Source: Pseudomonadota bacterium (GTDB taxonomy: Bacteria; Pseudomonadota; Alphaproteobacteria; Micropepsales; Micropepsaceae). Taken from it: DNA of 64,000 bases. The notes beneath the pieces were generated by a model. The model was not told where the DNA came from, did no database searches, and saw nothing but the letters and a program-made list of their open reading frames with translations. This document shows positions 44,315 through 53,296 of this stretch, in pieces. Each line of letters begins with the position of its first letter. The first letter of the stretch is position 1. The stretch spans positions 1 through 64,000 of the forward strand of contig JACQDN010000032.1 of assembly GCA_016201105.1 (NCBI GenBank), given 5' to 3'. Position numbers and translations under genes: made by a program.

Positions 44315-45178
44315 ATGATCTCGAAGACACTGGCGGTCGCTGCTGCGATCCTTCTCCTGACGGGCATTGGCGCCGGTCAGGCGTTTGCACAAGCCTCGCA
44401 GCCTGCTGCACCCCAGCCGCAGATGACGAGCCCCGGCACGCCGGGCAACACGGCGACAACACCGCCTGGGACCGCGATGACTGCGCCGTCCAATCCCGCT
44501 GTGGCGGTACCGGCTCCGGCCGCACCGGCACCTAAGGCCAACCCGTACGGTCTGGGTGCCCTGTGGAGCGGCGGTGACTTCGTCGCCAAGACGGTCATCG
44601 TGCTTCTCGGCGTCATGTCGATCGGCACTTGGTACATCTTCTTCATGAAGTTCTTCGAACAGTCGCGCATGCTCGGTCAAGCCGGCCAGGTCGAGAAGCG
44701 CTTCTGGAGTTCGAACAACCTCAACGAAGGCATCGATAAGCTCGCCAAGAACAGCGTGTTCCGCTCTGTCGCGGAAAGCGGCGTGCGCGCGGCCTCCGGC
44801 GGCAGCGGCATGGTCAACACCAGCGACTGGATCGGCATGCAGCTGAACCGGCAATTGGAAGAGATCAACTCGCGCCTGCAGGGCGGCATCGCCTTCCTCG
44901 CCTCGGTCGGTTCGACGGCGCCGTTCGTTGGTCTGTTCGGCACGGTGTGGGGCATCTTGAACGCGCTGATCGCGATCGGCGTTGCCGGTCAGGCTTCGAT
45001 CGACAAGGTCGCGGGCCCGGTGGGTGAAGCTTTGATCATGACCGCGCTCGGTCTTGCCGTGGCCGTGCCGGCGGTGCTGCTCTACAACTTCCTCGTCCGC
45101 CGCAACAAGGTGATCAACGAGAAGCTGCGCGCCTTCGCGTCGGACCTTCAGACCTATCTCGTCACGAAGGGCAAGTAA
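44315..45178 (+). CDS. exbB: ExbB/TolQ proton channel subunit with N-terminal extension
   Basis: The 287-residue protein has a signal peptide and a Pro/Ala/Thr-rich periplasmic segment (about 25-75) before the three-helix MotA/TolQ/ExbB core (GSTAPFVGLFGTVWGILNAL). With ExbD it turns the proton gradient into TonB movement. The N-terminal extension is longer than in the E. coli protein. Confidence 0.93.
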   Translation: MISKTLAVAAAILLLTGIGAGQAFAQASQPAAPQPQMTSPGTPGNTATTPPGTAMTAPSNPAVAVPAPAAPAPKANPYGLGALWSGGDFVAKTVIVLLGVMSIGTWYIFFMKFFEQSRMLGQAGQVEKRFWSSNNLNEGIDKLAKNSVFRSVAESGVRAASGGSGMVNTSDWIGMQLNRQLEEINSRLQGGIAFLASVGSTAPFVGLFGTVWGILNALIAIGVAGQASIDKVAGPVGEALIMTALGLAVAVPAVLLYNFLVRRNKVINEKLRAFASDLQTYLVTKGK

Positions 45179-45213
45179 GAGCTAAGGCTGACCAGTAGGC
45201 GGAGTCATTCTTC

Positions 45214-45645
45214 ATGTCCATGAACGTACACTCGCCCGAAAGCGATGAAGCGGAACTGAACACGGTCATCAACACCACCCCGCTGGTGGACGTGATGCTC
45301 GTGCTGCTGATCATCTTCCTGATCACGGTTCCCGTCATCGTGAAGGCGATTCCGGTTCAGCTTCCGAACGCGAAGAACATCGCGACCATCACCAAGCCGG
45401 AAAACATCGTGATTGCGGTGGACAAGGACGAAAACGTCTACTGGAACAATGAGCTCGTGACCGACAACAACGAGATCATCCGCCGCCTCGAGGAAAAGGC
45501 CGTCTTGAAGCCGCAACCGGAAGTGCACATTCGCGGCGACAAGGATACGCGCTTCGAGGCCGTTGGACGTATCGTCTACGACTGCCAGCGTGCCAGCATC
45601 GCGAAGGTGGGCTTCCTCACCGAACCGCGCAACGAAGCCCAGTAA
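45214..45645 (+). CDS. exbD: ExbD, first copy
   Basis: The 143-residue protein has one helix with the membrane aspartate in NTTPLVDVMLVLLIIFLIT and a periplasmic domain. It starts 35 nt after exbB. A second, different ExbD follows. Confidence 0.93.
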   Translation: MSMNVHSPESDEAELNTVINTTPLVDVMLVLLIIFLITVPVIVKAIPVQLPNAKNIATITKPENIVIAVDKDENVYWNNELVTDNNEIIRRLEEKAVLKPQPEVHIRGDKDTRFEAVGRIVYDCQRASIAKVGFLTEPRNEAQ

Positions 45646-45675
45646 GAGCACGCAGGCAGAGCAAAGGTATTCCCT

Positions 45676-46104
45676 ATGGCCATGAATGTCGGAAATGAGT
45701 CGGGTGAAGGCGAGGTGATGGTGGAGATGAACACGACGCCGTTGATCGACGTCATGCTCGTTCTCCTCGTCATGCTGATCATCACCCTTCCGATCCAGAC
45801 CCATGCGGTGAAGCTGGACATGCCGGTCAATCCGCCGCCGCCGCCGCCGATTCCGCCCACGGTCGTCAACATCAACGTGGACTTCGACGGTACGGTCTAT
45901 TGGGATAGCCAGCCGGTCGATGCCGCGACGATGGACGGCTACTTCTACCAAATCGGCCAGTCCCCGCCGGAGGACCAGAAGGAAATTCACATTAGCGCGA
46001 ACCGTCTTGCGAAATACGACACGGTTGCCAAGGTTATGGCCAATGCACAGCGTCGTGGTGTCGTCCATATCGGTATCATCGGCACTGAGACGTATGTACA
46101 GTAA
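45676..46104 (+). CDS. exbD: ExbD, second copy
   Basis: The 142-residue protein has the same membrane motif (NTTPLIDVMLVLLVMLIIT) and a proline-rich junction (PPPPPPIPPT). Two ExbD genes in one TonB operon occur in several Alphaproteobacteria and Xanthomonads; the pair may form a mixed dimer. Confidence 0.92.
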   Translation: MAMNVGNESGEGEVMVEMNTTPLIDVMLVLLVMLIITLPIQTHAVKLDMPVNPPPPPPIPPTVVNINVDFDGTVYWDSQPVDAATMDGYFYQIGQSPPEDQKEIHISANRLAKYDTVAKVMANAQRRGVVHIGIIGTETYVQ

Positions 46105-46185
46105 ATGAGGGGCGACCGCGGATTGGGCAAACATGCGGTCGCATGCCGCCCGAGACCCGCGCCTGTTTAGATAGAGGTCTCGACA

Positions 46186-47328
46186 ATGATGATGAAATCA
46201 CTCCGCGCTGTGTCTTTGGCGCTTGTTTTGGGCGCCGGCGCGGTTGTCGTGGTCGGTGTGTCTCCGATGTCGGTCGCCGAGGCGTCCGTCCGCGCTTCCG
46301 TGGGCAAGCCGCTGCAGGAAGCCATTGCGCTGGCCAAGAGCGGCAACGGCAGCGGCGCGATGGCAAAAGTGCGCGAAGCCGAAGGCGTCGGCTCGCTCAC
46401 GGCGGAGGAGCAACGCACGATTTCCCAGACCAAGGAATTCATCGCCGCCAAGACGGGCGCCGGCGGCTCCGACACCGCGACCGGCTGCCAGGCGAAGTTC
46501 GCCAACGACTACAATGCCGGCCGTTATCACAATGTCGTCTCCGAGGACGCCGATTGCATGCGCAAATACGGCGCCTACAACGGCAACAGCCAGCTGATCG
46601 TGGCGCAAGCCTACTACATGATGGGAGAGTGCTCGACAGCGATCCGCATGCTGAACAGCATGGGCGACAGCGAGAACGTTTTGTCGTTGATCATGTCGTG
46701 CGCACACAGGAGCGGCGATTCCGACGCCGAACAGAACGCCGCCGAAAAACTCATCCGCAGAGGCAACGCGAAATACTGGACCTATGCACTGGGCGCGGCC
46801 GAGCGCACCAAGGGCCTCAAGGACCATCAGAACCTCGACATCTACCGCATCCGTCTGCTCACCGGGAACATGCGCAATGCCGATGATTACCGGTTGTTGA
46901 CGCAGCTTGCTCTGCAGTTCGGTTTTTCAAACGAAGCGGCAACCGTCGCCAAGAAGGGTCTCGACGCGAAAATGCTCTCCGGCGACCGCGACATGAAGCT
47001 CTTGAGCGTCGCACAGGCGCAGGCCGCCAAGGACAATGCGAGCTTCGCCGCTCTGACAAAGCAGGCCAATGCGGCCAAGACCGGCGATCAAGCCGTGAAG
47101 CTTGGTGAAAACCTGTGGGGCGCGAACCGCGCCGCCGATGGCGTCAGCCTCATTCAGTCGGGCCTCCAGAAAGGCGTAACCGGCAAGGACGACGCGCAGA
47201 TCGCGCTTGGCATGACGCTGTTCAGTTCTGGACAGAAAGGTGCCGCTCAGAAGGCGCTGGACGCGGTCAGCGATGAGAAGGTCAAGGTCGCCGCGCATCT
47301 GTGGTCGCTTTACTTCGGCACGCACTGA
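46186..47328 (+). CDS. Secreted helical-repeat protein of the TonB operon
   Basis: The 380-residue protein has a signal peptide and helical repeats of TPR type (AIALAKSGNGSGAMAKVREAEG; AQAYYMMGECSTAIRMLNSMG; YRLLTQLALQFGFSNEAATVAKKG). It is the last gene of the tonB-exbB-exbD-exbD unit, so it may link the complex to receptors or the wall. A terminator follows. No enzymatic motif is seen. Confidence 0.8.
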   Translation: MMMKSLRAVSLALVLGAGAVVVVGVSPMSVAEASVRASVGKPLQEAIALAKSGNGSGAMAKVREAEGVGSLTAEEQRTISQTKEFIAAKTGAGGSDTATGCQAKFANDYNAGRYHNVVSEDADCMRKYGAYNGNSQLIVAQAYYMMGECSTAIRMLNSMGDSENVLSLIMSCAHRSGDSDAEQNAAEKLIRRGNAKYWTYALGAAERTKGLKDHQNLDIYRIRLLTGNMRNADDYRLLTQLALQFGFSNEAATVAKKGLDAKMLSGDRDMKLLSVAQAQAAKDNASFAALTKQANAAKTGDQAVKLGENLWGANRAADGVSLIQSGLQKGVTGKDDAQIALGMTLFSSGQKGAAQKALDAVSDEKVKVAAHLWSLYFGTH

Positions 47329-47350
47329 GGCCAGGAGATCAATCAACAAC

Positions 47351-47380
47351 AAAAGGCCGCCGCAAATGGCGGCCTTTTTT
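47351..47380. terminator. Bidirectional terminator
   Basis: GGCCGCC-GCAAAT-GGCGGCC with AAAA on one side and TTTTTT on the other lies between two convergent genes and can serve both. Confidence 0.92.
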
Positions 47381-47395
47381 GTTGGTTCTGCAGCC

Positions 47396-49141
47396 TTATG
47401 GCGCCGAAACCGGTGTCGGCGATGCACCGGCCACGGCGCCGCGCACCGACAGCAGATAGGCGCGCACGTCGATGTCGGGAGGCGTGGCAACGCCTTTGCC
47501 AGGCCCGGGCTCTTTCAGTCCGTCGAGGCCGAAATCCATCTGTGCTTCATAGGTACGGTCGATCTGGTTGCGCAGATATTTTTCCGCTTCGTACCAGGCG
47601 CGTTTCTCCGCCCCATCATTGCAGGTGATGAGTTCGCCGGGGTCATGCGCCCCCCAGCGATGTTCGGCGCACTGATAGGGATCGAACGACATCGCGAACA
47701 GCCGCTTGCGCGCCTCTTCATACGACAGCGTGATTGGCGAGCTGTCGCTGCGGGTGTAGCCGACCGAGCAAGCCGCGGCGCCCGCATCGTATGTGCGGAT
47801 CAAATCGCCCACGAGATCGCTGCCCTGATAAATCAGCTTCTTGTCGCCGGCCTGATACATCTTCACGAAGCGTTCGGTCTGGTCGCGCAGTTCCTTGAAG
47901 GCGGTCTTCAGCCGCGCATCGCGTGAGGGCGTGGAATAGGTCTCCCAATCGCCTTCCGTGCCGTAGATGTTGGGCGGCAGCCGGTCCGGTTGCGGGTGTC
48001 GGTTGATGCCCGCCGCAATCGCGATATCCACGGCGAGGGCGCGGTAGTGCAGGTCGTCGCAATTGGAAGCGACCATGTCGTGCACTTCCTTCACCGGATC
48101 GAACTGAAGTTTTCCGCCGGCGAGCTTGGCGCGCACATAGTCGTAGTAGTCGAGCCGCTCGTCGTTGAGCACGAACATGCCCGCGCTCCAATTCATGTCG
48201 GCGGGGCGTTGGCCCGTGCCGAAGAACTGTTCTTCGGAATAATTGGGAATGTTCTTGTTGGCTGGCAGCTCCATGTGTCCGCCGATCAGAATGCCGTCAG
48301 CGCGCCGTGTCGCTCCCACCAGCGCCACCGAACGCCAGTTCTTGAAGCCGGCGCCCATGCCGGGCCGCGAGCGCACGAAGCGCACGTCGTAAAAGCCGTG
48401 CGTGACGGTGTTGTCGGGATGGGCGTCGATATAGGCGATGCGCCCGTCGGGATCGACGCGGAATACGGTCGCCAGATGCCCGTTGGGATCGTAGATGACC
48501 GTGCCCGGACGAATCGATTTCGCATCGATGGCCGGCGAATAGTGATCGGGCGGCAGCGGTGCGTCGAGATCGGGGTGAATGCGGTAAGTCGCCGATGAGA
48601 TCACATCGCGAATGGTTTCCAGGAGCGCATAGCCCGATGTTGAGAGCGAAAGCACATCGTGGCGCTCCACCACGCTGTTGCCCTCGCGCGTGTAGCGGAT
48701 GTCGCGCGAGGCGCCGCGCGGCTCGACTTCGCTTTCGTAGGAGAACGGAAGGCCCCGCTTCCACGCATAGTAAGCGCGCAGGAAGTAGGGAAAGTCGGCG
48801 CAGTCGGCTTTGAAGTAGATGCCTTCCACATCGCTGGCGCGGAACGGGTTGCCTGGCCCGTGCAGGCAATCGTCCACCGTCCGGCATTTGGATTCGCCCA
48901 AAGACGTGATGAATTCCCCGAAACCGCGCTCGTCTTCCTCGCTCCAGTGATCGAAGCGGATGACGTACATCACCGAGCTGGGAACGGCCGGCAGCGAGGC
49001 GAGCGTGGGAGGTTTGTTGGGAACCGGCGTGAGCGCAGACGGCGCCTTTTGCGACGCGACCGGATTCAGCTCCTGCGCCGCGCCGCCCACCATCACGGCG
49101 GCAAATGCGACGAGCCCCAGCATGGCCCCTTTGGTGCGCAT
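47396..49141 (-). CDS. Large secreted protein, predicted NlpC/P60-like cysteine hydrolase
   Basis: The 581-residue protein has a signal peptide. ADCADFPYFLRAYYAWKRGLP with C114 and PGTVIYDPNGHLATVFRV with H222 follow the order and spacing of papain-like NlpC/P60 or CHAP proteins, which cleave peptidoglycan peptides or amides; this is my inference from motif shape. The C-terminal 300 residues, with several further cysteines, match nothing I know. It is a single gene convergent with the TonB operon. Confidence 0.6.
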   Translation of the reverse strand: MRTKGAMLGLVAFAAVMVGGAAQELNPVASQKAPSALTPVPNKPPTLASLPAVPSSVMYVIRFDHWSEEDERGFGEFITSLGESKCRTVDDCLHGPGNPFRASDVEGIYFKADCADFPYFLRAYYAWKRGLPFSYESEVEPRGASRDIRYTREGNSVVERHDVLSLSTSGYALLETIRDVISSATYRIHPDLDAPLPPDHYSPAIDAKSIRPGTVIYDPNGHLATVFRVDPDGRIAYIDAHPDNTVTHGFYDVRFVRSRPGMGAGFKNWRSVALVGATRRADGILIGGHMELPANKNIPNYSEEQFFGTGQRPADMNWSAGMFVLNDERLDYYDYVRAKLAGGKLQFDPVKEVHDMVASNCDDLHYRALAVDIAIAAGINRHPQPDRLPPNIYGTEGDWETYSTPSRDARLKTAFKELRDQTERFVKMYQAGDKKLIYQGSDLVGDLIRTYDAGAAACSVGYTRSDSSPITLSYEEARKRLFAMSFDPYQCAEHRWGAHDPGELITCNDGAEKRAWYEAEKYLRNQIDRTYEAQMDFGLDGLKEPGPGKGVATPPDIDVRAYLLSVRGAVAGASPTPVSAP

Positions 49142-49305
49142 CCGTCCCCCCGAACGATGAGCTCACAACCTTCATTGTGGCGACAGGATATGACGGGCGC
49201 AATCGAGGGATGTGAACTAGTCTTCTTGCCCTGGGCCGGTCCAATATTGCGCCGCTGTCACAGGGTCGCGGTAACCATACGGCAGGTCTAACCTGCGGGG
49301 GAATC

Positions 49306-49344
49306 ATGCGAATCGATCGTCGCCGCGCGTTGTCATGTTGCTGA
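49306..49344 (+). pseudogene. 12-codon frame before modB, possible modA remnant
   Basis: ATG 49306 behind GCGGGGGAATC encodes MRIDRRRALSCC and stops 7 nt inside modB. The strong ribosome site and Arg-rich start resemble the beginning of a secretion signal of ModA, which is otherwise missing. A short leader peptide is the alternative. Confidence 0.35.
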
Positions 49345-50024
49345 CGCCCGCCGAAAGCCAAGCGCTGTTTTTGTCCCTGCGGGTGTCGCTGGTGGCGGTC
49401 GGTGCTGCCTTGCCGTTCGCGGTCGTGACGGCCGCGCTGCTCGCCAACCGCCGCTTTCCCGCAAAGCCCGTCGTCGATGGCTTGGTGCATTTGCCGTTGG
49501 TCTTGCCGCCGGTGGTGATCGGCTACCTGCTGCTGCTGATGCTGGGCACCCGCGCGCCGGTCGGCGCCTGGCTGCTCCACACTCTGGGCATCCGCTTTGT
49601 CTTCAGCTGGACTGGGGCAGCCCTTGCTTCGGCCATCATCACATTTCCCTTTCAAGTGCGTGCGATCCGCCTCGCGTTGGAATCGATAGACGCAGGATTG
49701 GGAGAGGCGGCCGAGACCTTGGGAGCGGGCTGGTTCGATCGCTTCGTCAATCTCACTTTGCCGTTGGCGCTTCCCGGCATCCTCGCGGGTGCGATCACCG
49801 CCTTCGCCGCGAGCCTCGGAGAATTCGGCGCCATCATCACCTTCGTGTCGAATATTCCCGGCGAAACCCGCACGCTGCCGCTTGCCATTTACAGCGCGCT
49901 GCAGGCGCCCGGTGGCGAGGATGAGGCGCTCAGGCTGTCGCTCATCTCCATCGTGCTGGCGCTGATCGGCGTGACGCTTGCCGAAATCGCCGACCGCCGC
50001 GTGCGCGCGAGCCTTGGACGATGA
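49335..50024 (+). CDS. modB: Molybdate ABC transporter permease
   Basis: The 229-residue inner-membrane permease has the ABC interaction loop EAAETLGAGWFDRFVNLTLPLALPG and family helices (LVLPPVVIGYLLLLMLG). It overlaps modC by 4 nt. No modA gene is found beside it. Confidence 0.92.
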   Translation: MLLTPAESQALFLSLRVSLVAVGAALPFAVVTAALLANRRFPAKPVVDGLVHLPLVLPPVVIGYLLLLMLGTRAPVGAWLLHTLGIRFVFSWTGAALASAIITFPFQVRAIRLALESIDAGLGEAAETLGAGWFDRFVNLTLPLALPGILAGAITAFAASLGEFGAIITFVSNIPGETRTLPLAIYSALQAPGGEDEALRLSLISIVLALIGVTLAEIADRRVRASLGR

Positions 50025-51121
50025 CTGCGACGATGAGCGTCGACGTCTACCTCAGCCACGATTTCGCAGGCTTTTCGGTCGATGCGGCGTTTTCGATCGA
50101 CAGCCCCGGAATCACCGCTCTCTTTGGCCCGTCGGGTGCGGGCAAATCCACCATCATCAACGCGATCGCGGGATTGCTGCGCCCGCGCGAGGGGCGCATT
50201 GTCATCAACGGGCGCGAAGTGTTCGACAGCGCCAAGAACCTTTTCGTTTCACCGCGTGCCCGGCACGCCGGTTATGTGTTTCAGGACTCGCGTCTCTTTC
50301 CCCATATGAGCGTGGAGAACAATCTGCGCTTCGGTTGGCGGCGCGCCGAGCAGCCCGCGAGCGAAACCGATATCGCCCACGTCGTCGAACTGCTTGGCCT
50401 CGCGCCATTGCTCGCGCGGTTGCCCGCCAGGCTTTCCGGCGGCGAACGCGGGCGCGTGGCGCTCGGCCGCGCCTTGCTTTCGTCACCCGAACTTCTCTTG
50501 CTGGACGAACCGCTCGCCGCCCTCGATGCCGCACGCAAATCGGAAATTCTTCCCTACCTCGAGCGGCTGCGCGACGAGACGCGGTTGCCGATGCTCTACG
50601 TCAGTCATTCGCTGGAAGAGGTCTCCCGCCTGGCCGACAACATGATCGTCTTGCAGTCCGGCCGCATCGCGGCGCAGGGCTCTGTCTTCGAACTGATGAG
50701 CGATCTTAAATTCGCGCTCCTGCTCGGCAGTCAACCGTTCGGCTCTGTCATCGACACGCGGGTGAAAGAGCATTTGCCGAACGGATTGACCGCGCTCGAA
50801 TTTGCGGGCGGCATCTTCCTTGTCGTGAAAATCGCCCGCTCTGCGCGATCGCGCGTGCGCGTTCACATTCGCGCGGAAGACGTGATGCTGGCGCTGGAAG
50901 AGCCCAAGGCGGTCAGCGCCAACAATGTACTCCCGGCGCGTATCGCCGCGGTCGAAGCACAGGGCGCCGCGCACGCCAATATTCAGCTCGCGTGCGGCGA
51001 AGTCAGGCTCGTTGCGCGCATTACACAAGCCTCGCTAGCGCGCCTCGACCTGAAACCGGGCAGCGACGTCTTCGCGATCGTCAAATCGGTAACCGTCGAT
51101 CCGCAGATCTCCGCCGTTTAG
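50021..51121 (+). CDS. modC: Molybdate ABC transporter ATPase
   Basis: The 366-residue ATPase has Walker A GPSGAGKST, signature LSGGERGRVALGRAL, Walker B LLLLDEPLAALD and a C-terminal TOBE domain (about 295-360; NNVLPARIAAVEAQGAAHAN) that binds oxyanion. ATGA overlaps the modB stop; a second ATG lies 12 nt later. Confidence 0.94.
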   Translation: MTATMSVDVYLSHDFAGFSVDAAFSIDSPGITALFGPSGAGKSTIINAIAGLLRPREGRIVINGREVFDSAKNLFVSPRARHAGYVFQDSRLFPHMSVENNLRFGWRRAEQPASETDIAHVVELLGLAPLLARLPARLSGGERGRVALGRALLSSPELLLLDEPLAALDAARKSEILPYLERLRDETRLPMLYVSHSLEEVSRLADNMIVLQSGRIAAQGSVFELMSDLKFALLLGSQPFGSVIDTRVKEHLPNGLTALEFAGGIFLVVKIARSARSRVRVHIRAEDVMLALEEPKAVSANNVLPARIAAVEAQGAAHANIQLACGEVRLVARITQASLARLDLKPGSDVFAIVKSVTVDPQISAV

Positions 51122-51180
51122 GCCGTTGCGGCAGTCATGCGGCTCCGCCATGGTTGTCTTGAGAAAAACCGGAGGACATC

Positions 51181-51738
51181 ATGGCGCTCATTCCCTATGC
51201 CGATATCGAAAAATTGCCCGAGAAAGCCCGCGAGGCCTTTGACCGGCTGCCGCGCAAGCTCAATATCTTTCGGATGTGGGCCAATGCGCCCGATTGTTTT
51301 GTCTCCGGCATGCGTTTCGGCGGCAATATCCTGGCCCGCCAGAAGCTGAACGCGGCGCTGCGCGAGCTGGTCATCCTGCTGGTGGCGCGCATCGAAGGGG
51401 GCACCTATGAATGGGTGCAGCACGTTCCCATCGCCGAAGCAGCCGGTTGCAAGAAAGACCAAATCAAGGCGCTTGAAGCTTCCAGGCTCGACGATCCTGC
51501 TTTCGATGCACGCGAAAAGGTTCTTTTGCGTTTCGCCCGCGAAGTGATCGTGGACGTGCGGGCGAGCGGGGTCACGCTCAAGGAAGCACAGAAGCATTTT
51601 TCCCCCCAGGAGATCGTGGAGATCATTCTCACTTGCGGCTTCTACATGACGATGGCGCGCATGACCGAAACCACCGGCGTCGACGTCGACGCGCCCGCCG
51701 GCATGGAGATCGTCAAAAACCTGGATAAGATGCGATAA
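51181..51738 (+). CDS. Carboxymuconolactone decarboxylase-family protein
   Basis: The 185-residue helical protein is related to AhpD/CMD. It has the motif ARIEGGTYEWVQHVPIAEAAG with the E-x-x-x-H arrangement but no C-x-x-C, so it is not a thiol peroxidase partner of AhpD type. The substrate is unknown. GGAGGACATC precedes the ATG. Confidence 0.85.
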   Translation: MALIPYADIEKLPEKAREAFDRLPRKLNIFRMWANAPDCFVSGMRFGGNILARQKLNAALRELVILLVARIEGGTYEWVQHVPIAEAAGCKKDQIKALEASRLDDPAFDAREKVLLRFAREVIVDVRASGVTLKEAQKHFSPQEIVEIILTCGFYMTMARMTETTGVDVDAPAGMEIVKNLDKMR

Positions 51739-51744
51739 AAAAAA

Positions 51745-51920
51745 GAAAAGGGTTCACGCGGAGACGCGGAGCCGCGGAGACTGAGACTCGCTTGCCGGGA
51801 CCGTGGCTGGCTCTAGAAAGATTTGTCGGCCGGGCTTCGCCCGGCCAATATTTCAATGAGCTGTGCCGAATTTGACGTCTAAGCTCAAACTCCGCGTCTC
51901 CGCGTGAATCCTTCTTGTTC
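51745..51920. repeat. Dispersed palindromic repeat, family A copy 2
   Basis: The ends AAGGGTTCACGCGGAGACGC and its complement ACTCCGCGTCTCCGCGTGAAT enclose a small core palindrome CGGCCGGGCTTCGCCCGGCC. It lies between two convergent genes. Confidence 0.8.
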
Positions 51921-52340
51921 CTACTTCTTCTCCCGGAACACCAGCCTGCTCGACATCGCGAAATTGAATGCCAAGCCGGCGATAGAACCCGCGGCAACCG
52001 CGAGATAGGGATTGTCGAACGGCTGCGGCGCGAGCGCCACCAGCGAGGCGTAGACGGCATAGTTGACCAGGCCGCCAAGCGCATTGGCGGCGAGAAACGC
52101 GATCCATTCCGCCACGATGCTTTTTGTACCGGCTGCCGCGCGATCGGCGAAAGTGAGCTGCCGGTTGGCCCACCAGGTAAACGTCGCGGCCACGAGATAG
52201 GCGATGAGCTGTCCGCTGTAGCGATCGAGGTGCAGCCCACGCAGCATCGCGGCCAGCACGACTTCGTTGACGATAAAGCCCCCAACGCCGACCAACGCGA
52301 AGCGCAAAAACCGCGACTGAAGGAACGCGCCGATCGTCAC
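51921..52340 (-). CDS. GtrA-family membrane protein
   Basis: The 139-residue four-helix protein has LRFALVGVGGFIVNEVVLAAML and TFTWWANRQLTF, as in GtrA flippases of bactoprenol-linked sugars. GTG 52340 overlaps the stop of the glycosyltransferase gene (GTGA), so the genes form one unit. Confidence 0.88.
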   Translation of the reverse strand: MTIGAFLQSRFLRFALVGVGGFIVNEVVLAAMLRGLHLDRYSGQLIAYLVAATFTWWANRQLTFADRAAAGTKSIVAEWIAFLAANALGGLVNYAVYASLVALAPQPFDNPYLAVAAGSIAGLAFNFAMSSRLVFREKK

Positions 52341-53296
52341 GGCAGCTTCAGATCGTGCGGGCTTTTGATCGCAAGATAAGCAAGGCGCTTCAAATCCCAG
52401 CGCCCGCGCGTCACCGTGTCGAGGATCAGCCCGCTCGCCAGCGACAGGAAGGCCAGCAGCATCATGCCGGTGGCAAGCACGGCGGTCGGAATGCGCGGCA
52501 CCAATCCGGTGCGCAGATATTCCAGCACCACCGGTGTGCCCAGGAACAGCGACGCGATCACCAGTAGGCCGAAGATGATCGAGAAGAAAACCAGCGGCCG
52601 TTCTTCGCGCACCAGCGAGGTGATGGTGAAGAGAATGCGAAATCCGTCGCGCCAGGTGTTGAGCTTGCTCACCGAGCCGACGGGGCGCTCCTTGTAGCGC
52701 GTATCCACTTCGGCCATCGGCATCAAAAGCCGCACCGCGTGCACCGTGAGTTCGGTTTCGATGCCGAAGCCCTCCGCCGTGAAGGGAAAGCTCTTCACAA
52801 AGCGGCGCGACATCACGCGATAGCCGGTCAGAAGATCGCCGAGCTTCACGCGGAACATCATCGCGGTCAGTCCCGTGAGCAGCCGGTTGCCCAGCACATG
52901 GCCGGCTCGATAAGCGTCTTTCGCCATGGCAATACGGCGTCCCGACACGATATCGAGCCCGTCTTCGACGAGAAGGCGCGCGAGCGCGGGGGCGGCCGTC
53001 GCATCATAGGTATCGTCACCGTCCACCAGGATGTAGATGTCGGCTTCGATGTCGGCGAACATGCGGCGCACCACATTGCCTTTTCCCTGGCGGGATTCGC
53101 GGCGCACGACGGCGCCCGCGTCCGTCGCGCGCGCGATCGTCTGGTCCTTGGAATTGTTGTCGTAGACGTAGACGGTGGCTGCGGGCAGCGCGGCTCGAAA
53201 GTCGCGCACGGTTTTTCCGATCGCCGCGTCCTCGTTGTAGCAGGGGATGAGCACCGCGATGCGGGCCCTCTCTTTTTTCATGAGAGCGTCACTCAT
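52337..53296 (-). CDS. GT2 glycosyltransferase, DPM1/GtrB type
   Basis: The 319-residue protein has a GT-A domain (AVLIPCYNEDAAIGKTV; ADIYILVDGDDTYD with the D-x-D metal site) and two C-terminal helices. It probably makes a polyprenyl-phosphate sugar that GtrA flips and the next enzyme uses. It overlaps the membrane GT gene by 8 nt. Confidence 0.9.
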   Translation of the reverse strand: MSDALMKKERARIAVLIPCYNEDAAIGKTVRDFRAALPAATVYVYDNNSKDQTIARATDAGAVVRRESRQGKGNVVRRMFADIEADIYILVDGDDTYDATAAPALARLLVEDGLDIVSGRRIAMAKDAYRAGHVLGNRLLTGLTAMMFRVKLGDLLTGYRVMSRRFVKSFPFTAEGFGIETELTVHAVRLLMPMAEVDTRYKERPVGSVSKLNTWRDGFRILFTITSLVREERPLVFFSIIFGLLVIASLFLGTPVVLEYLRTGLVPRIPTAVLATGMMLLAFLSLASGLILDTVTRGRWDLKRLAYLAIKSPHDLKLP

